A DNA stretch of 40,467 nt, taken from the NCBI RefSeq assembly GCF_902489465.1, contig NZ_CABTZZ010000017.1, forward strand, positions 1-40,467. Reading direction: 5' to 3'. This DNA is from an uncultured Varibaculum sp. (GTDB lineage Bacteria > Actinomycetota > Actinomycetes > Actinomycetales > Actinomycetaceae). The stretch's first letter is position 1. Each line of letters opens with the position of its first letter. Shown piece after piece: positions 1 through 8,906 of this stretch. The position numbers and the translations under genes are program-made. Under the pieces are notes generated by a model, which saw nothing but the letters and a program-made list of their open reading frames with translations, searched no databases and was not told where the DNA came from.

Positions 1-131
1 GATTTGAGTATCAGCTCCCCTCTCTAGTGGCTATGGCGCGTCCCTTAACTGGCTTTGCGAGCGCGTAAGATCTTCCGTCACACGAAGAAGCTGTTAACTG
101 CCGATTTAGTTAAGAAAAGATAGGAATAAGT

Positions 132-1382
132 ATGGCTGACACAAATGAACGTATCCCCAGCGTGTTTAAACAACTGCTGTTTTGGGTGTTGGTGGCGATC
201 GTGGCCGGGGCTTTGATCGGTATGATCCCGGGACTTCCTAAAGGATTTATTTCTCCTTTCGCCACTTTCAACGATATTTTCGGTAAATTCTTGAGTTTTT
301 GTATTCCTTTGATCATTTTGGGACTGGTAGGGCCGGCTCTAGCAGACCTGGGGCGGGGAGCCGGTAAATGGCTATTGGCCACAGTCGCGATCGCCTACGG
401 CTCAACTCTTTTTGCGGGGTTCGGTACCTACGGCATTGCGTCCGTGGTTTTCCCACGGATCCTGACCGAATCGGCTCCTGAACTAAAAGAACCCAAGAAC
501 GCGGTGGCCTCCCTGCTAGGAGATAACCTCAATATCACCCCGGTGCTAGACGTTACCGGTGCGTTGATTTTGGCTTTTATCTTAGGGATTTGCATGGCGG
601 CTCTGAACACCCCAACTTTGCATCGCGCCTACGCGGAGTTCCGGGATATCACCATGTTGATGATTAAACGGGCGATTGTTCCGCTGCTACCGTTGTTTAT
701 CTTCGGTACGTTCCTGAACATGTCCTACTCGGGGCAGATTGCGCTGGTCATCAAAGTGATGATCAAAGTGATTTTGGTATCGGTGGTTCTGACTGTGGTG
801 CTACTGCTGATTCAATATGTGATAGCAGGCGCGATTGCGAAGACTAACCCCTTTACTGCACTAGGCCGGATGGCGAAAGCCTATTTCACCGCGCTGGGTA
901 CTGCTTCTTCGGCAGCCACCATTCCGGTGACCTATCAGTGCGCGCGCAACAACGGAGTTTCTGAAGAAATCGCTGGTTTCACGATTCCGCTGTGTGCCAC
1001 CATCCACCTGGGTGGTTCCACCGTTAAGATCACTGCTTTTGCTCTGGCAGTTATGCAGATGACCGGGCAGCCTATTTCCTTTGGGAAAATGGCGATGGCC
1101 ATCATCATCCTGGGGATTACTATGGTGGCGGCACCGGGGGTTCCCGGTGGCGCAATCGCGGCTGCGCAAGGCGTTTTAATGGGCTTCCTGGGATTTTCTC
1201 CCGAACTGTATTCGCTGATGGTTGCGCTGTATGTGGCAATTGACTCGATTGGTACTGCCACTAACGTGACCGGGGATGGCGCGATCGCCATAGTGGTGAA
1301 TAAGCTGGCAGGTGGCTCGCTGGGTAACGAAAAAGGTAAAGCGATGGCTACCGCCGAAACCATGGTTTCGGCTTCTGACTAA
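132..1382 (+). CDS. Dicarboxylate/amino acid:cation symporter (DAACS family)
   Basis: Inner-membrane secondary transporter expected to import a dicarboxylate or a neutral/acidic amino acid with Na+ or H+. The 416 residues are the usual length for the family. Hydrophobic segments run from about residue 15 to the end. A serine-rich re-entrant stretch (TASSAATIPV, about residues 257-266) and a late NVTGDGA (about 376-382) match the hairpin and the N-x-x-x-D cation/substrate motif of the GltP/SstT fold. The ATG at 132 follows AGGAATAAGT, a plausible ribosome site. It stands alone: a nested hairpin separates it from the his operon. The substrate cannot be read from sequence; glutamate, aspartate, C4-dicarboxylates or serine/threonine are all possible. 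Confidence 0.88.
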   Translation: MADTNERIPSVFKQLLFWVLVAIVAGALIGMIPGLPKGFISPFATFNDIFGKFLSFCIPLIILGLVGPALADLGRGAGKWLLATVAIAYGSTLFAGFGTYGIASVVFPRILTESAPELKEPKNAVASLLGDNLNITPVLDVTGALILAFILGICMAALNTPTLHRAYAEFRDITMLMIKRAIVPLLPLFIFGTFLNMSYSGQIALVIKVMIKVILVSVVLTVVLLLIQYVIAGAIAKTNPFTALGRMAKAYFTALGTASSAATIPVTYQCARNNGVSEEIAGFTIPLCATIHLGGSTVKITAFALAVMQMTGQPISFGKMAMAIIILGITMVAAPGVPGGAIAAAQGVLMGFLGFSPELYSLMVALYVAIDSIGTATNVTGDGAIAIVVNKLAGGSLGNEKGKAMATAETMVSASD

Positions 1383-1394
1383 ATAGCTAGGTGT

Positions 1395-1461
1395 TTTGCC
1401 CTCGCCGTTTTTGGCCGGTTTCGTCCTTAGAAAACGAAATCAGCTAATCGGCGAGGGCAAA
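1395..1461. repeat. Nested hairpin between symporter gene and hisC
   Basis: Perfect 13-base arms at 1395-1407 and 1449-1461 enclose a second stem, TTTCGT (1419-1424) with ACGAAA (1434-1439). It starts 12 bases after the symporter stop, so it may end that transcript, but no T-run follows the right arm on the + strand. Outer stem, GTTTTT, inner stem, outer stem is the same plan as the elements at 37501-37603 and 37685-37795, although the sequences differ. Confidence 0.7.
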
Positions 1462-1513
1462 GCATTATCTGAGTATTGCCTTTAGAATGGGAGCCAGAAA
1501 GGAACGATTATTT

Positions 1514-2638
1514 ATGGAACAGCCTCCCTTGCTGCCACTGCGGGAAGAACTTACACAGGTTACCCCGTATGGGGCGCCGCAATTGGATGTGGCTGCCCGG
1601 TTAAATGTAAACGAAAATCCCTATCCTCCCAGTTCCCAGATGATTGCCGATATTTCTCGCGCGGTTAGTGAAGCGGCGGCGGGGCTTAACCGTTACCCCG
1701 ATCGAGATTTCACCGCCTTGCGAACGGCTCTAGGCGGCTATGTAAAGCGTGAATCAGGGCTCGATTTTCCGGTCGAGCAAATCTGGGCGGCTAATGGCTC
1801 TAATGAAGTGATGACCCAGCTTTTGGGAGCCTATGCGGGGCCAGGACGCACGGTGTTGGGAACCGAATACTCCTATTCGATGTATCCGGAATACGTGCGG
1901 GGCGCGCACTCGAAATATGTGACGGTTCCCCGACAAAGCGACTGGAATATTGATGTTGCTGCCCTGCTCCAGGCACTGCGTGAAGTGCGTCCCAGCGTGC
2001 TACTGTTGGCGAATCCCAATAATCCGACCGGTACTGCCAGCAGCCAAGCCGAACTAGTGCAGATTTTGCAGCAAGCTAAAGAAACCGGGCCGGTGATCTC
2101 CGGCAGTTCCACTGCTACTGTGGTGGTAATTGACGAGGCCTACGGGGAGTTCCGGGATCCCGATCAGCCCAGCGCCCTCGCCCTCTTAGAGAAATTCCCG
2201 CACCTGGTGGTATCGCGCACTATGTCGAAATCTTTCGGGATGGCGGGACTGCGCCTGGGATACCTGGTGGCGGCCAAGGAAGTAATTGCGGATATTATGC
2301 GGGTGCGTTTGCCCTATCACCTGTCTGCGCTCACCCAGGCGGCGGCAATCGCGGCCTTGGGGCATGCCGAAGAACAGCTCCTACAGTTAGCGCAGTTGCG
2401 TGAGCGTCGCGATAACTTGGCGTCCTGGCTAGAGGGTAAAGGCTACACCGTACCTAAAACCCAGGCTAACTTTGTGCTTTTTGGTCCCTTCCCGGATCGA
2501 CACCAAGTCTTCAATGATTTATTGGAGCACGGGGTGTTGATCCGCGAGGTAGGTCCGGAAGGATTCTTGCGGGTAAGTATTGGCACCGCCGCAGAAGATC
2601 AAGCATTTCGTGAAGCATTCGAGGAGGTAACCAAATGA
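1514..2638 (+). CDS. hisC: Histidinol-phosphate aminotransferase
   Basis: PLP-dependent transamination of imidazole acetol phosphate to histidinol phosphate, in histidine biosynthesis in the cytosol. The 374 residues are the normal length for a fold-type I aminotransferase of this family. Visible motifs are NVNENPYPPS near the N-terminus (substrate-binding region), NPNNPTG (about 168-174), DEAYGEF, and SRTMSKSFG with the likely Schiff-base lysine at K239. I chose the ATG at 1514 because AGAAAGGA sits about 11 bases upstream. An in-frame ATG at 1487 lies inside a -10-like TAGAAT and has no ribosome site. First gene of the operon; its end overlaps hisB by ATGA. hisD, which usually precedes hisC in actinobacteria, is missing here. 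Confidence 0.95.
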   Translation: MEQPPLLPLREELTQVTPYGAPQLDVAARLNVNENPYPPSSQMIADISRAVSEAAAGLNRYPDRDFTALRTALGGYVKRESGLDFPVEQIWAANGSNEVMTQLLGAYAGPGRTVLGTEYSYSMYPEYVRGAHSKYVTVPRQSDWNIDVAALLQALREVRPSVLLLANPNNPTGTASSQAELVQILQQAKETGPVISGSSTATVVVIDEAYGEFRDPDQPSALALLEKFPHLVVSRTMSKSFGMAGLRLGYLVAAKEVIADIMRVRLPYHLSALTQAAAIAALGHAEEQLLQLAQLRERRDNLASWLEGKGYTVPKTQANFVLFGPFPDRHQVFNDLLEHGVLIREVGPEGFLRVSIGTAAEDQAFREAFEEVTK

Positions 2639-3234
2639 GCCGCAGTGGGAAAGTCACCCGGGAAACCGCGGAATCAAATATCACGGTAGAAATAAATCTA
2701 GATGGCACTGGGAAAAGTCAGATTAGTACCGGCGTGCCTTTCTATGACCATATGCTCACCGCGCTTTCCAAGCATTCCTTGATCGATATGAATATTGCTG
2801 CTCGCGGCGATATTGAGGTGGATGTGCATCACACCGTAGAAGATACCGCTATTTGCCTGGGAACAGCTCTGCGCGAGGCTCTGGGGGATAAAGCGGGGAT
2901 CCGCCGTTTCGCTGATGCCACCGTACCGCTTGATGAAGCGCTAGCGCGGGCTGTGGTTGACGTGGCGGGACGCCCCTACTGTGTGCACCGCGGAGAGCCA
3001 GCTGGCCAGGAATATCATCTGATTGGTGGACATTTCACCGGTTCGATGACCCGCCATGTGTGGGAGTCTTTTGCCTATAATGCCGGGATCTGTCTGCATG
3101 TGGAGGTACTTGCTGGGCGCGACCCGCACCATATTGTAGAGGCACAGTTCAAAGCAGTAGCGCGGGCACTGCGGGGCGCGGTAGCAACCGATCCTCGGGT
3201 TAACGGTATTCCTTCCACAAAGGGCGCGCTGTGA
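2635..3234 (+). CDS. hisB: Imidazoleglycerol-phosphate dehydratase
   Basis: Dehydrates imidazole glycerol phosphate to imidazole acetol phosphate in histidine biosynthesis. At 199 residues it is the monofunctional dehydratase, with no histidinol-phosphatase domain. Metal-binding histidine/acid motifs are clear: DVHHTVEDTA in the first half and DPHHIVEAQFKAVARALR near the C-terminus, with DEALARAVVD between. The ATG overlaps the hisC stop (ATGA, 2635-2638), and the stop overlaps the GTG of the next gene, so the operon is translationally coupled. Confidence 0.96.
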   Translation: MSRSGKVTRETAESNITVEINLDGTGKSQISTGVPFYDHMLTALSKHSLIDMNIAARGDIEVDVHHTVEDTAICLGTALREALGDKAGIRRFADATVPLDEALARAVVDVAGRPYCVHRGEPAGQEYHLIGGHFTGSMTRHVWESFAYNAGICLHVEVLAGRDPHHIVEAQFKAVARALRGAVATDPRVNGIPSTKGAL

Positions 3235-3998
3235 ACGCCGCAAACTTTCCCGATCAGGAGGATCCCCGCGATAAAGAACCCCGCGAGGAAAACTTGGCGG
3301 GCGATAATGAATCCGCAGCTAAACCAGAAGATTACTTCGACCAGGTAATCGCCCAATCGGGCATTAACGGAGAAGAGCTCGATGGATTCAGTGAAGAAGT
3401 AGACCAGGATTTGCAAGCCTGGCAACATTTAGAGGCATTGCCACCCGAAGCCGGAGATGTGGCGCTAGTATTGACCAACCTGCTAGAGGCAGTACCGCTA
3501 GCCACGATGATGGCAGCTCACGAGATTGATGCCCGGATCGTGGAAACTGAGTCCGGGTGTGTAGTGTGGAAACGCCTGACTCCTACTCCCGATGATGAGT
3601 TAGAAGCGCTACTAGGGGAGGAACGTCCAGTTTGCCCAGAGGCTGAGGAACTCGCCCTCGCGGTTTCAAAAATTACTCCCTATGGAGCAGTCCTGTTTGT
3701 TTCTACTTTGCGTTCGGATCGTGATGATGACCCGGGGGTACAGGGGCAGATTACAGCGCGCGTGTACTATGACGGACGGTTTGACCGTACTATTCCAGCC
3801 GGCCCGCTAGTTTCTTGCGCTGATGAGCGGATAGAAGATCTGCTACTCGGGCGGACTTCCCCCGAAGATTATCCCGAGATCCGTCCTCCCCGCCTGCGTG
3901 ATTTACCGGGGATTTTGCTGCGGCAATTGCGGGGACTGCAAGAAGATACTAATCGCGGGGAAGACCCCGGTAAACGGGAGGACAAGGACGGTGACTAA
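3231..3998 (+). CDS. Unknown acidic protein in the his operon
   Basis: I do not recognise this 255-residue protein. It starts at GTG 3231 inside the hisB stop and ends 8 bases into hisH, so it is cotranslated with histidine enzymes. The first ~70 residues are highly charged and acidic, probably disordered. The middle (about 75-215) looks folded, with alternating hydrophobic strands such as DVALVLTNLLEAVPLATMM and YGAVLFVS. The C-terminal tail is again charged. There is no signal peptide, membrane segment or catalytic motif I can name. From memory, an uncharacterised gene between hisB and hisH occurs in other actinobacterial his operons. A role in histidine synthesis or its control is inferred only from position. 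Confidence 0.8.
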   Translation: MNAANFPDQEDPRDKEPREENLAGDNESAAKPEDYFDQVIAQSGINGEELDGFSEEVDQDLQAWQHLEALPPEAGDVALVLTNLLEAVPLATMMAAHEIDARIVETESGCVVWKRLTPTPDDELEALLGEERPVCPEAEELALAVSKITPYGAVLFVSTLRSDRDDDPGVQGQITARVYYDGRFDRTIPAGPLVSCADERIEDLLLGRTSPEDYPEIRPPRLRDLPGILLRQLRGLQEDTNRGEDPGKREDKDGD

Positions 3999-4629
3999 AC
4001 AGGTAGCGGTGTTCGACTATGGCTCCGGCAATGTGCGCTCGGCGGTTAACGCCTTAAAACGCGTCGGGGTAAAGGTTGTCCTGACCAGTGACTTTTCTAC
4101 CTGCTTGGAGGCTGATGGGCTACTTGTTCCCGGGGTAGGGGCATTTGCGGCAGTGATGAAGGATCTGCATGCTCGCCGCGGTGACACCCTGATTGACCGG
4201 CGTTTAGCGGGCGGGCGGCCGGTGCTCGGAATCTGTGTGGGTATGCAAATACTATTTGAACGCGGCCTTGAGCACGGCGAGGACACCGCCGGGATGGGGG
4301 AATGGCCAGGAACAGTAGAAAAACTACGTGCCCCGATTCTGCCCCATATGGGTTGGTCAAAGATCCAGGTAGGGAAGGGTTCGCAGCTTTTTTCCGGGAT
4401 CGCAGATGAGCGTTTTTACTTCGTGCACTCCTACGGGGTAACGGCTGATCCTTCCGGGCATTATCGGCAATCCTCGCGGATGAAACCCCCGATTTTTTCT
4501 TGGGGCATCCACGGAACCCCTTTTATCGCCGCGGTTGAAAACGGTCCTCTTTCGGCTACGCAGTTCCATCCCGAAAAATCCGGCGATGCCGGCATGGAGC
4601 TGCTTCGTAACTGGACGCAAAGCTTCTAA
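3991..4629 (+). CDS. hisH: Imidazole glycerol phosphate synthase, glutaminase subunit
   Basis: Class I glutamine amidotransferase subunit that supplies ammonia to HisF for making imidazole glycerol phosphate and AICAR. The catalytic triad is visible: nucleophile C82 in LGICVGMQ, and H193 with E195 in QFHPEKSG. FDYGSGNVRS at the N-terminus is typical. I chose GTG 3991, preceded by GGAGG at 3977-3981; the reading frame stays open upstream to 3898, but that region belongs to the preceding gene. The length of 212 residues fits. Its partner hisF is not in this window, so the synthase is assembled from two loci. Confidence 0.95.
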   Translation: MTKQVAVFDYGSGNVRSAVNALKRVGVKVVLTSDFSTCLEADGLLVPGVGAFAAVMKDLHARRGDTLIDRRLAGGRPVLGICVGMQILFERGLEHGEDTAGMGEWPGTVEKLRAPILPHMGWSKIQVGKGSQLFSGIADERFYFVHSYGVTADPSGHYRQSSRMKPPIFSWGIHGTPFIAAVENGPLSATQFHPEKSGDAGMELLRNWTQSF

Positions 4630-4638
4630 GGGAGAACA

Positions 4639-5364
4639 ATGCTAGAACTTTTACCGGCAGTAGATATAGTCTCTGGCCAAGCAGTACGCCTACATCAAGG
4701 CAAAGCTGGTAGCGAAAAAGTTTATGGGGTGCCCTTAGAAGCCGCCCGTACTTTCGAAGAGGCCGGAGCCCGCTGGCTACACCTGGTGGATTTAGACGCC
4801 GCCTTTGGGCGGGGGAATAACACCCAAGTGGTGCAAGAAATCGTTGAACAGGTAAATCTGCAGGTAGAGGTATCAGGGGGGATCCGTGACGACGAGTCGT
4901 TAGAACGGGTGCTAAACGCGGGGGCACGGCGGGTAAATCTGGGTACCGCCGCGATTGAAAACCCAGAGTGGACTTGCCAGGTGATCTCTAAATACGGTGA
5001 CCAGATTGCGGTGGGGCTGGATGTGCGCGGACATACCCTATCGACTCATGGCTGGACCAAAGACGCCGGTGACCTCTTTGAAATGATTGCGCGGCTAGAT
5101 GCAGCCGGTTGCGCCCGCTATGTAGTCACCGATGTAATGCGCGATGGCACCTTGACCGGCCCGAATACGCAATTGCTGCGCGAAGTATGCGAGGTAACTT
5201 CCGCGAAGGTAATAGCCAGTGGGGGAGTGAGCACCCTGGATGATTTACGTACTTTGCGCGAGCTCGCCAGCATTGGGGTCGAGGGGGCTATTGTGGGCAA
5301 AGCCCTGTACTCCGGGCAGTTCACTATCGAGCAGGCCTTGATGGTTGCTAACGGGAGAGCGTAG
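4639..5364 (+). CDS. hisA: Phosphoribosyl isomerase, HisA/PriA type
   Basis: (beta/alpha)8 barrel that isomerises ProFAR to PRFAR in histidine synthesis. The actinobacterial PriA form also does the TrpF reaction in tryptophan synthesis. LPAVDIVSGQAVRLHQGKAG with the early catalytic aspartate (D9), VDLDAAFG, VSGGIRD, VVTDVMRDGTLTGPN with the second aspartate, and IASGGVSTLDDL are the family phosphate- and active-site motifs. The RLxQGxAGSE...YG pattern matches PriA better than enterobacterial HisA. Start ATG 4639, nine bases after the hisH stop, with GGGAG just upstream. Whether it is bifunctional depends on whether a trpF exists elsewhere. Confidence 0.93.
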   Translation: MLELLPAVDIVSGQAVRLHQGKAGSEKVYGVPLEAARTFEEAGARWLHLVDLDAAFGRGNNTQVVQEIVEQVNLQVEVSGGIRDDESLERVLNAGARRVNLGTAAIENPEWTCQVISKYGDQIAVGLDVRGHTLSTHGWTKDAGDLFEMIARLDAAGCARYVVTDVMRDGTLTGPNTQLLREVCEVTSAKVIASGGVSTLDDLRTLRELASIGVEGAIVGKALYSGQFTIEQALMVANGRA

Positions 5365-5365
5365 T

Positions 5366-6154
5366 TTGGAGATTTCCAGCCCCGCCCAGGCGAAATCCGC
5401 CGGCAGCAACTCTATGCCCGCCAAGCAAGAAAACGCGATTTTACGTGCCTTGGCTCGCCATAGTAATTCCGCTGACAAAGGCGAGATAGATCCGGCTATG
5501 GCAGCGGCTTTTAAGCTTAACGGTCTAAGAGAGCGCCTGGTAGCGATAGCGGCGGCTTTAGGGGATGGGCGCGTCATCTTGCCGGTATTACCCCATGAGG
5601 TCGCCCCTGAGGGCGATTGCCCCAGCGGACAGTTGCCACAGATTCACCTAAAAGGTGCCTCCGCTGCGCCGGCAGTTCCCATTTATTCGTCGCTGGGGGC
5701 TATGAATGAGGCCGTAGATGCGGGTTTAGGTAACAAACTCGCGCCGACAGGGGGCAGGGAAGATAGGCCACGACCGTTACCAGTTGGTGCCCGCTCCCTC
5801 GCTATTGCCGCCCTCGATTCCCCCGGTCGGATGCTGCTAGATGAAACTTACCTGCTGCCGCGCCCCCTGCTAAATGCTTTGGCCTGCGCAGATACCTGGG
5901 TTCCCGGCTGGGAGAATCCCGCTTTGCTAGCCGGAATCGCCCGGGTAATCCGGCAGGTGCTTCCGGGAGCCGAGTGGGAGATTATTCCGCAAATTGCCGG
6001 GCCAGATCGACTATTGGTAGCAGTAGACCCTAATGCCCCGGGGCTGGTGGCAGCTTTTCAAGCGCTGCAAACAGGAATAAATTCTTTAGATGTTTTAGAA
6101 GCCGCAGCGGATTTACTGGAAGTAACTCCGGTGCCGGCTACTGGCGGAAACTAG
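5366..6154 (+). CDS. SseB-family protein, end of his operon
   Basis: Cytosolic protein of unknown role; the second half resembles SseB-like domains that commonly follow hisA/priA in actinobacteria. Recognisable parts are RVILPVLPHE (about 69-78), a segment reading SLAIAALDSPGRMLLDE, and PLLNALACADTWVPGWENPA. I chose TTG 5366 because GGGAG at 5353-5357 is well spaced. An ATG at 5414 (MPAKQENA) is the alternative, and the frame is open back to TTG 5345 inside hisA. The stop is 29 bases from the convergent znuB stop, with no clear terminator between. No enzymatic motif is visible. Confidence 0.75.
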   Translation: MEISSPAQAKSAGSNSMPAKQENAILRALARHSNSADKGEIDPAMAAAFKLNGLRERLVAIAAALGDGRVILPVLPHEVAPEGDCPSGQLPQIHLKGASAAPAVPIYSSLGAMNEAVDAGLGNKLAPTGGREDRPRPLPVGARSLAIAALDSPGRMLLDETYLLPRPLLNALACADTWVPGWENPALLAGIARVIRQVLPGAEWEIIPQIAGPDRLLVAVDPNAPGLVAAFQALQTGINSLDVLEAAADLLEVTPVPATGGN

Positions 6155-6183
6155 TTTAGATCCCAGGTTTTGACCCGGCAGGT

Positions 6184-7203
6184 CTAATGATGCCCACAGT
6201 GAGCTGGTTCTTGCGGGGTTTGTAAATGCCGGCGATATACCAGGGGATGCAACGCTGCTGCCAGTGCGTACAGGATTATCAGCCCCATCACGATCGCCGA
6301 TCCGGAGGCGGCGGCCGTGAAGTAAGAAAAGACTAGCCCTGCAATACACATGACCACTCCCAGCAGCATTGCCCATCCCATAGTGGCACTGAAAGAGCGT
6401 GCATAAATTTGGGTGATGGCTACGGGCACAATCATTAGCGCGGAAACTAGGAGCACTCCCACTACGCGCATGGCAGTCGATACCGTCAGGGCGCTAACCA
6501 CCGCTAAGCAGATGGTCAGCAGCCTTACTGGGATTCCCGACGCCAAGGCGAACTCCTCATCGTTGCAGATAGAGAAAAGTTCTCTGCGCATCCCCAGTCC
6601 AAACACTAGGATCAGCACCGATAAGGCGATCGTCAGGTAAACGTCTGACCAAGAGACGGCGGCGATTGAGCCGAATAGATAGGAATTTAGCTGGTTGGTG
6701 GTGCCCCCAGCCAGGGAAATCACCAGCACCCCGGAAGCGATCCCTCCGTAAAAAAGTAAGGCCATCGCCACGTCACCGCTGGCTCCGCCTTTGGCGCGCA
6801 CTAGTTCAATAATCACTGCGCCGGCGATCGAGGCGATAACCGCCCCCGGGATCGCTAAAGCGTCCCCGCCAGCAACTTCCGTTAGATTACCAACTACCCA
6901 ACCGAGAGCCACCCCGGTCAGAGCTACGTGTCCGATTCCATCTCCGAGTAGTGACAGCCGACGTTGCACCAGGTAGGTGCCAATAATGGGGGCACTCAGT
7001 CCCACCAGGACGGCCACGATTAGGGAACGTAAAAAGAAAGGAGAGGCTAATAAACTTGCCCAATCGGCTGCAAAGCTCGGTAACTGTGCGAGAGTATCGC
7101 GGATAGCGGAGGGGGCGAGATGGCTAGAGGAGGGCGCAAAACTAAGTTGCAGGCTGGGGGCAGTTAGCGCCGGGTAAGAAATGCTGGTGGGGGTAGTAAT
7201 CAT
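6184..7203 (-). CDS. znuB: Metal (zinc-type) ABC transporter permease
   Basis: Membrane permease of a class III metal importer, ABC-3 family (ZnuB/MntB/TroC). The 339 residues begin with an unusually long polar stretch of about 50 residues, then about eight or nine hydrophobic segments. GDGIGHVALTGVALG near residue 88 is the conserved region of the family. The ATG at 7203 overlaps the znuC stop (ATGA on the - strand), which fixes the start and makes the long N-terminus real. Last gene of znuA-znuC-znuB. Zinc rather than manganese is inferred from the histidine-rich loop in the binding protein and the Zur-like operator. Confidence 0.9.
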   Translation of the reverse strand: MITTPTSISYPALTAPSLQLSFAPSSSHLAPSAIRDTLAQLPSFAADWASLLASPFFLRSLIVAVLVGLSAPIIGTYLVQRRLSLLGDGIGHVALTGVALGWVVGNLTEVAGGDALAIPGAVIASIAGAVIIELVRAKGGASGDVAMALLFYGGIASGVLVISLAGGTTNQLNSYLFGSIAAVSWSDVYLTIALSVLILVFGLGMRRELFSICNDEEFALASGIPVRLLTICLAVVSALTVSTAMRVVGVLLVSALMIVPVAITQIYARSFSATMGWAMLLGVVMCIAGLVFSYFTAAASGSAIVMGLIILYALAAALHPLVYRRHLQTPQEPAHCGHH

Positions 7204-7934
7204 TCCTGGTTCGCATCTCCTACGAGCGGGGATAGGGTATTTGTTAAGCTATCGGAGGCGATCTGTCCAGATTCTAAGGTGATGGTTCGGTCGATTAAGG
7301 GAGCTAAGAAACCGTGTTCATGCAATACGATTAACAGGGTTTTACCAGCGGATTTAGCCTCCGCGATAATGGCAGCCAGACTTTGCGCGCTTTGCCGGTC
7401 TATCCCCGCCAAAGGTTCATCCATAATTAAGAACTCCGGGTCACGCACTAGGGCGCGCGCAATCAATACCCGTTGCTGCTGGCCGCCCGACATAAACTGA
7501 AATTTTTTATTCTCCGATCCGGCTAACCCTACTTTTGCTAGCCCCAGGCGGGCACGTTCCCGGTCGGAGCGTTTGGGGCCTACTCGTCCTCTTCGTAATA
7601 GTCCCGAACGTACGACTTCTAGGGCAGTAGCGGGAACGGTGCCGAGTGCGCTTTTGCGTTGGGGAACGTAACCTACTTTTGCGAGGGCTCTGGCATAATT
7701 TTTATCGCCCACTCGGGCGCCAAAAATCTCTAGATTCCCCGAGCTCACCGGATTTAGTCCTACCGCGGCGCGTACCAAGGTGGATTTCCCGGAGCCGTTT
7801 TCCCCGCATAGTGCCACGGTAGTACCGGGCGTAATCTGCAAGTTAATATCTTCCAGTATCAAATTGCCCTGTAGGGCGACGGATAGATCCGTCGCCCTAA
7901 AAGGCAGAGAAGTGAAGTTCTCAGTTACTGGCAT
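7200..7934 (-). CDS. znuC: Metal (zinc-type) ABC transporter ATP-binding protein
   Basis: Cytosolic ATPase that drives the znuB permease. Motifs in order are Walker A GENGSGKST (about 44-52), the Q-loop VPQRK, signature MSGGQQQR (M in place of the usual L), Walker B FLIMDEP, and the switch histidine in IVLHEHG. The 244 residues are normal for ZnuC/MntA ATPases. The ATG at 7934 lies within the last codons of znuA (10-base overlap), and the end overlaps znuB, so all three are translationally coupled. Confidence 0.93.
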   Translation of the reverse strand: MPVTENFTSLPFRATDLSVALQGNLILEDINLQITPGTTVALCGENGSGKSTLVRAAVGLNPVSSGNLEIFGARVGDKNYARALAKVGYVPQRKSALGTVPATALEVVRSGLLRRGRVGPKRSDRERARLGLAKVGLAGSENKKFQFMSGGQQQRVLIARALVRDPEFLIMDEPLAGIDRQSAQSLAAIIAEAKSAGKTLLIVLHEHGFLAPLIDRTITLESGQIASDSLTNTLSPLVGDANQE

Positions 7935-8899
7935 TTCATCGCTTTGCTCAATTTTTCCAGGTTATCGTGCATTACCTGCAGGTAATCCCGGTTCTTATCT
8001 ACTTGTATTTCTAAGGGGTCAAGTACTTCGGATTTGATCCCGAGTTGCTCGGCTAAAGTCTTGGTGTCTTTATCTCCGAGTGCGCTCTCCGAAAACAATA
8101 CGTTGACTTTCTTGTCCTTGGCAATATTGGCAACTTCCTGTAGGCGAGTCAGTGAGGTTTCGGCTTCCGGATCCACCCCCTTTACTCCCACTTGCTCGAA
8201 TCCGTAACGATCTGCCAGATATCCGTAGGCTTCGTGAGCGGTAACTGCGGTAGGCGTGGCGCATTTATTAAGGCCAGCGCGATATTGTTTGTCCAGGTCA
8301 GCTAGTTTGTCTTGCAGAGCTTTTCCATTTTTTTTGAAAGTATCGCCGTGATCCGGGTCGGCCTGGCTAAGGGTGGCAACTACTTGCGGTACCACTTGGG
8401 ACAGCCGCTGGGGATCTAGCCAGAAGTGAGGGTCGAAACCGCCGTGATGATGGTTGTGACCGGCCGCTTCGTGATTGCCCTCGTGTTCGCCCTCGTGATC
8501 GTGTTCGGCTTCGTGCTCAGTTGCTTCTTCGGCAGATAGTTTTTTTAGCTTGGCGGCCTTGGCGACGTCCAAAGTGTTCTTGGGGGCGGCTTCTTTTACC
8601 GCGTCGTCAACGGCGGCTTGAAATCCCGATAGGTAAATCAGCACATCCGCCTGCGAGATGGTGGTGAGGTCTTTCGCGGATAGCTCTACCTCGTGGGCTT
8701 CTCCCGAGGGCGTCAGGTTGGTTACGTCCACTAGATCTCCACCAACTTGGCTGGTTACGTAGGCCAGGGGGTAGAAGGAGGCTACGGCCTCGACTTTCCC
8801 GCCATCCTCTTTCCCGCTTTTTGTAGTCGCTGAGCATCCTCCCAGTGTCAGAGCGGCAATCGCCGCGGCGCAGATTATTTTTTTCATTCTCTTTTGCAT
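7925..8899 (-). CDS. znuA: Zinc-binding lipoprotein of metal ABC importer
   Basis: Extracellular solute-binding lipoprotein, cluster A-I. The signal peptide MKKIICAAAIAALTLGGC carries a lipobox (LGGC) with the lipidated cysteine near residue 22. Conserved ligand positions are H in SGEAHEVELS, H in DPHFWLDPQ, H in TAHEAYGY, and the acidic end FSESALGD. A histidine/acid-rich loop of about 30 residues (around 135-162) precedes the second ligand; such loops are typical of zinc rather than manganese proteins. ATG 8899 lies 7 bases from a -10-like TATATT, so a leaderless transcript is likely. A second ATG at 8887 is the alternative start. Confidence 0.92.
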   Translation of the reverse strand: MQKRMKKIICAAAIAALTLGGCSATTKSGKEDGGKVEAVASFYPLAYVTSQVGGDLVDVTNLTPSGEAHEVELSAKDLTTISQADVLIYLSGFQAAVDDAVKEAAPKNTLDVAKAAKLKKLSAEEATEHEAEHDHEGEHEGNHEAAGHNHHHGGFDPHFWLDPQRLSQVVPQVVATLSQADPDHGDTFKKNGKALQDKLADLDKQYRAGLNKCATPTAVTAHEAYGYLADRYGFEQVGVKGVDPEAETSLTRLQEVANIAKDKKVNVLFSESALGDKDTKTLAEQLGIKSEVLDPLEIQVDKNRDYLQVMHDNLEKLSKAMKCQ

Positions 8900-8906
8900 A
8901 ACTTGT

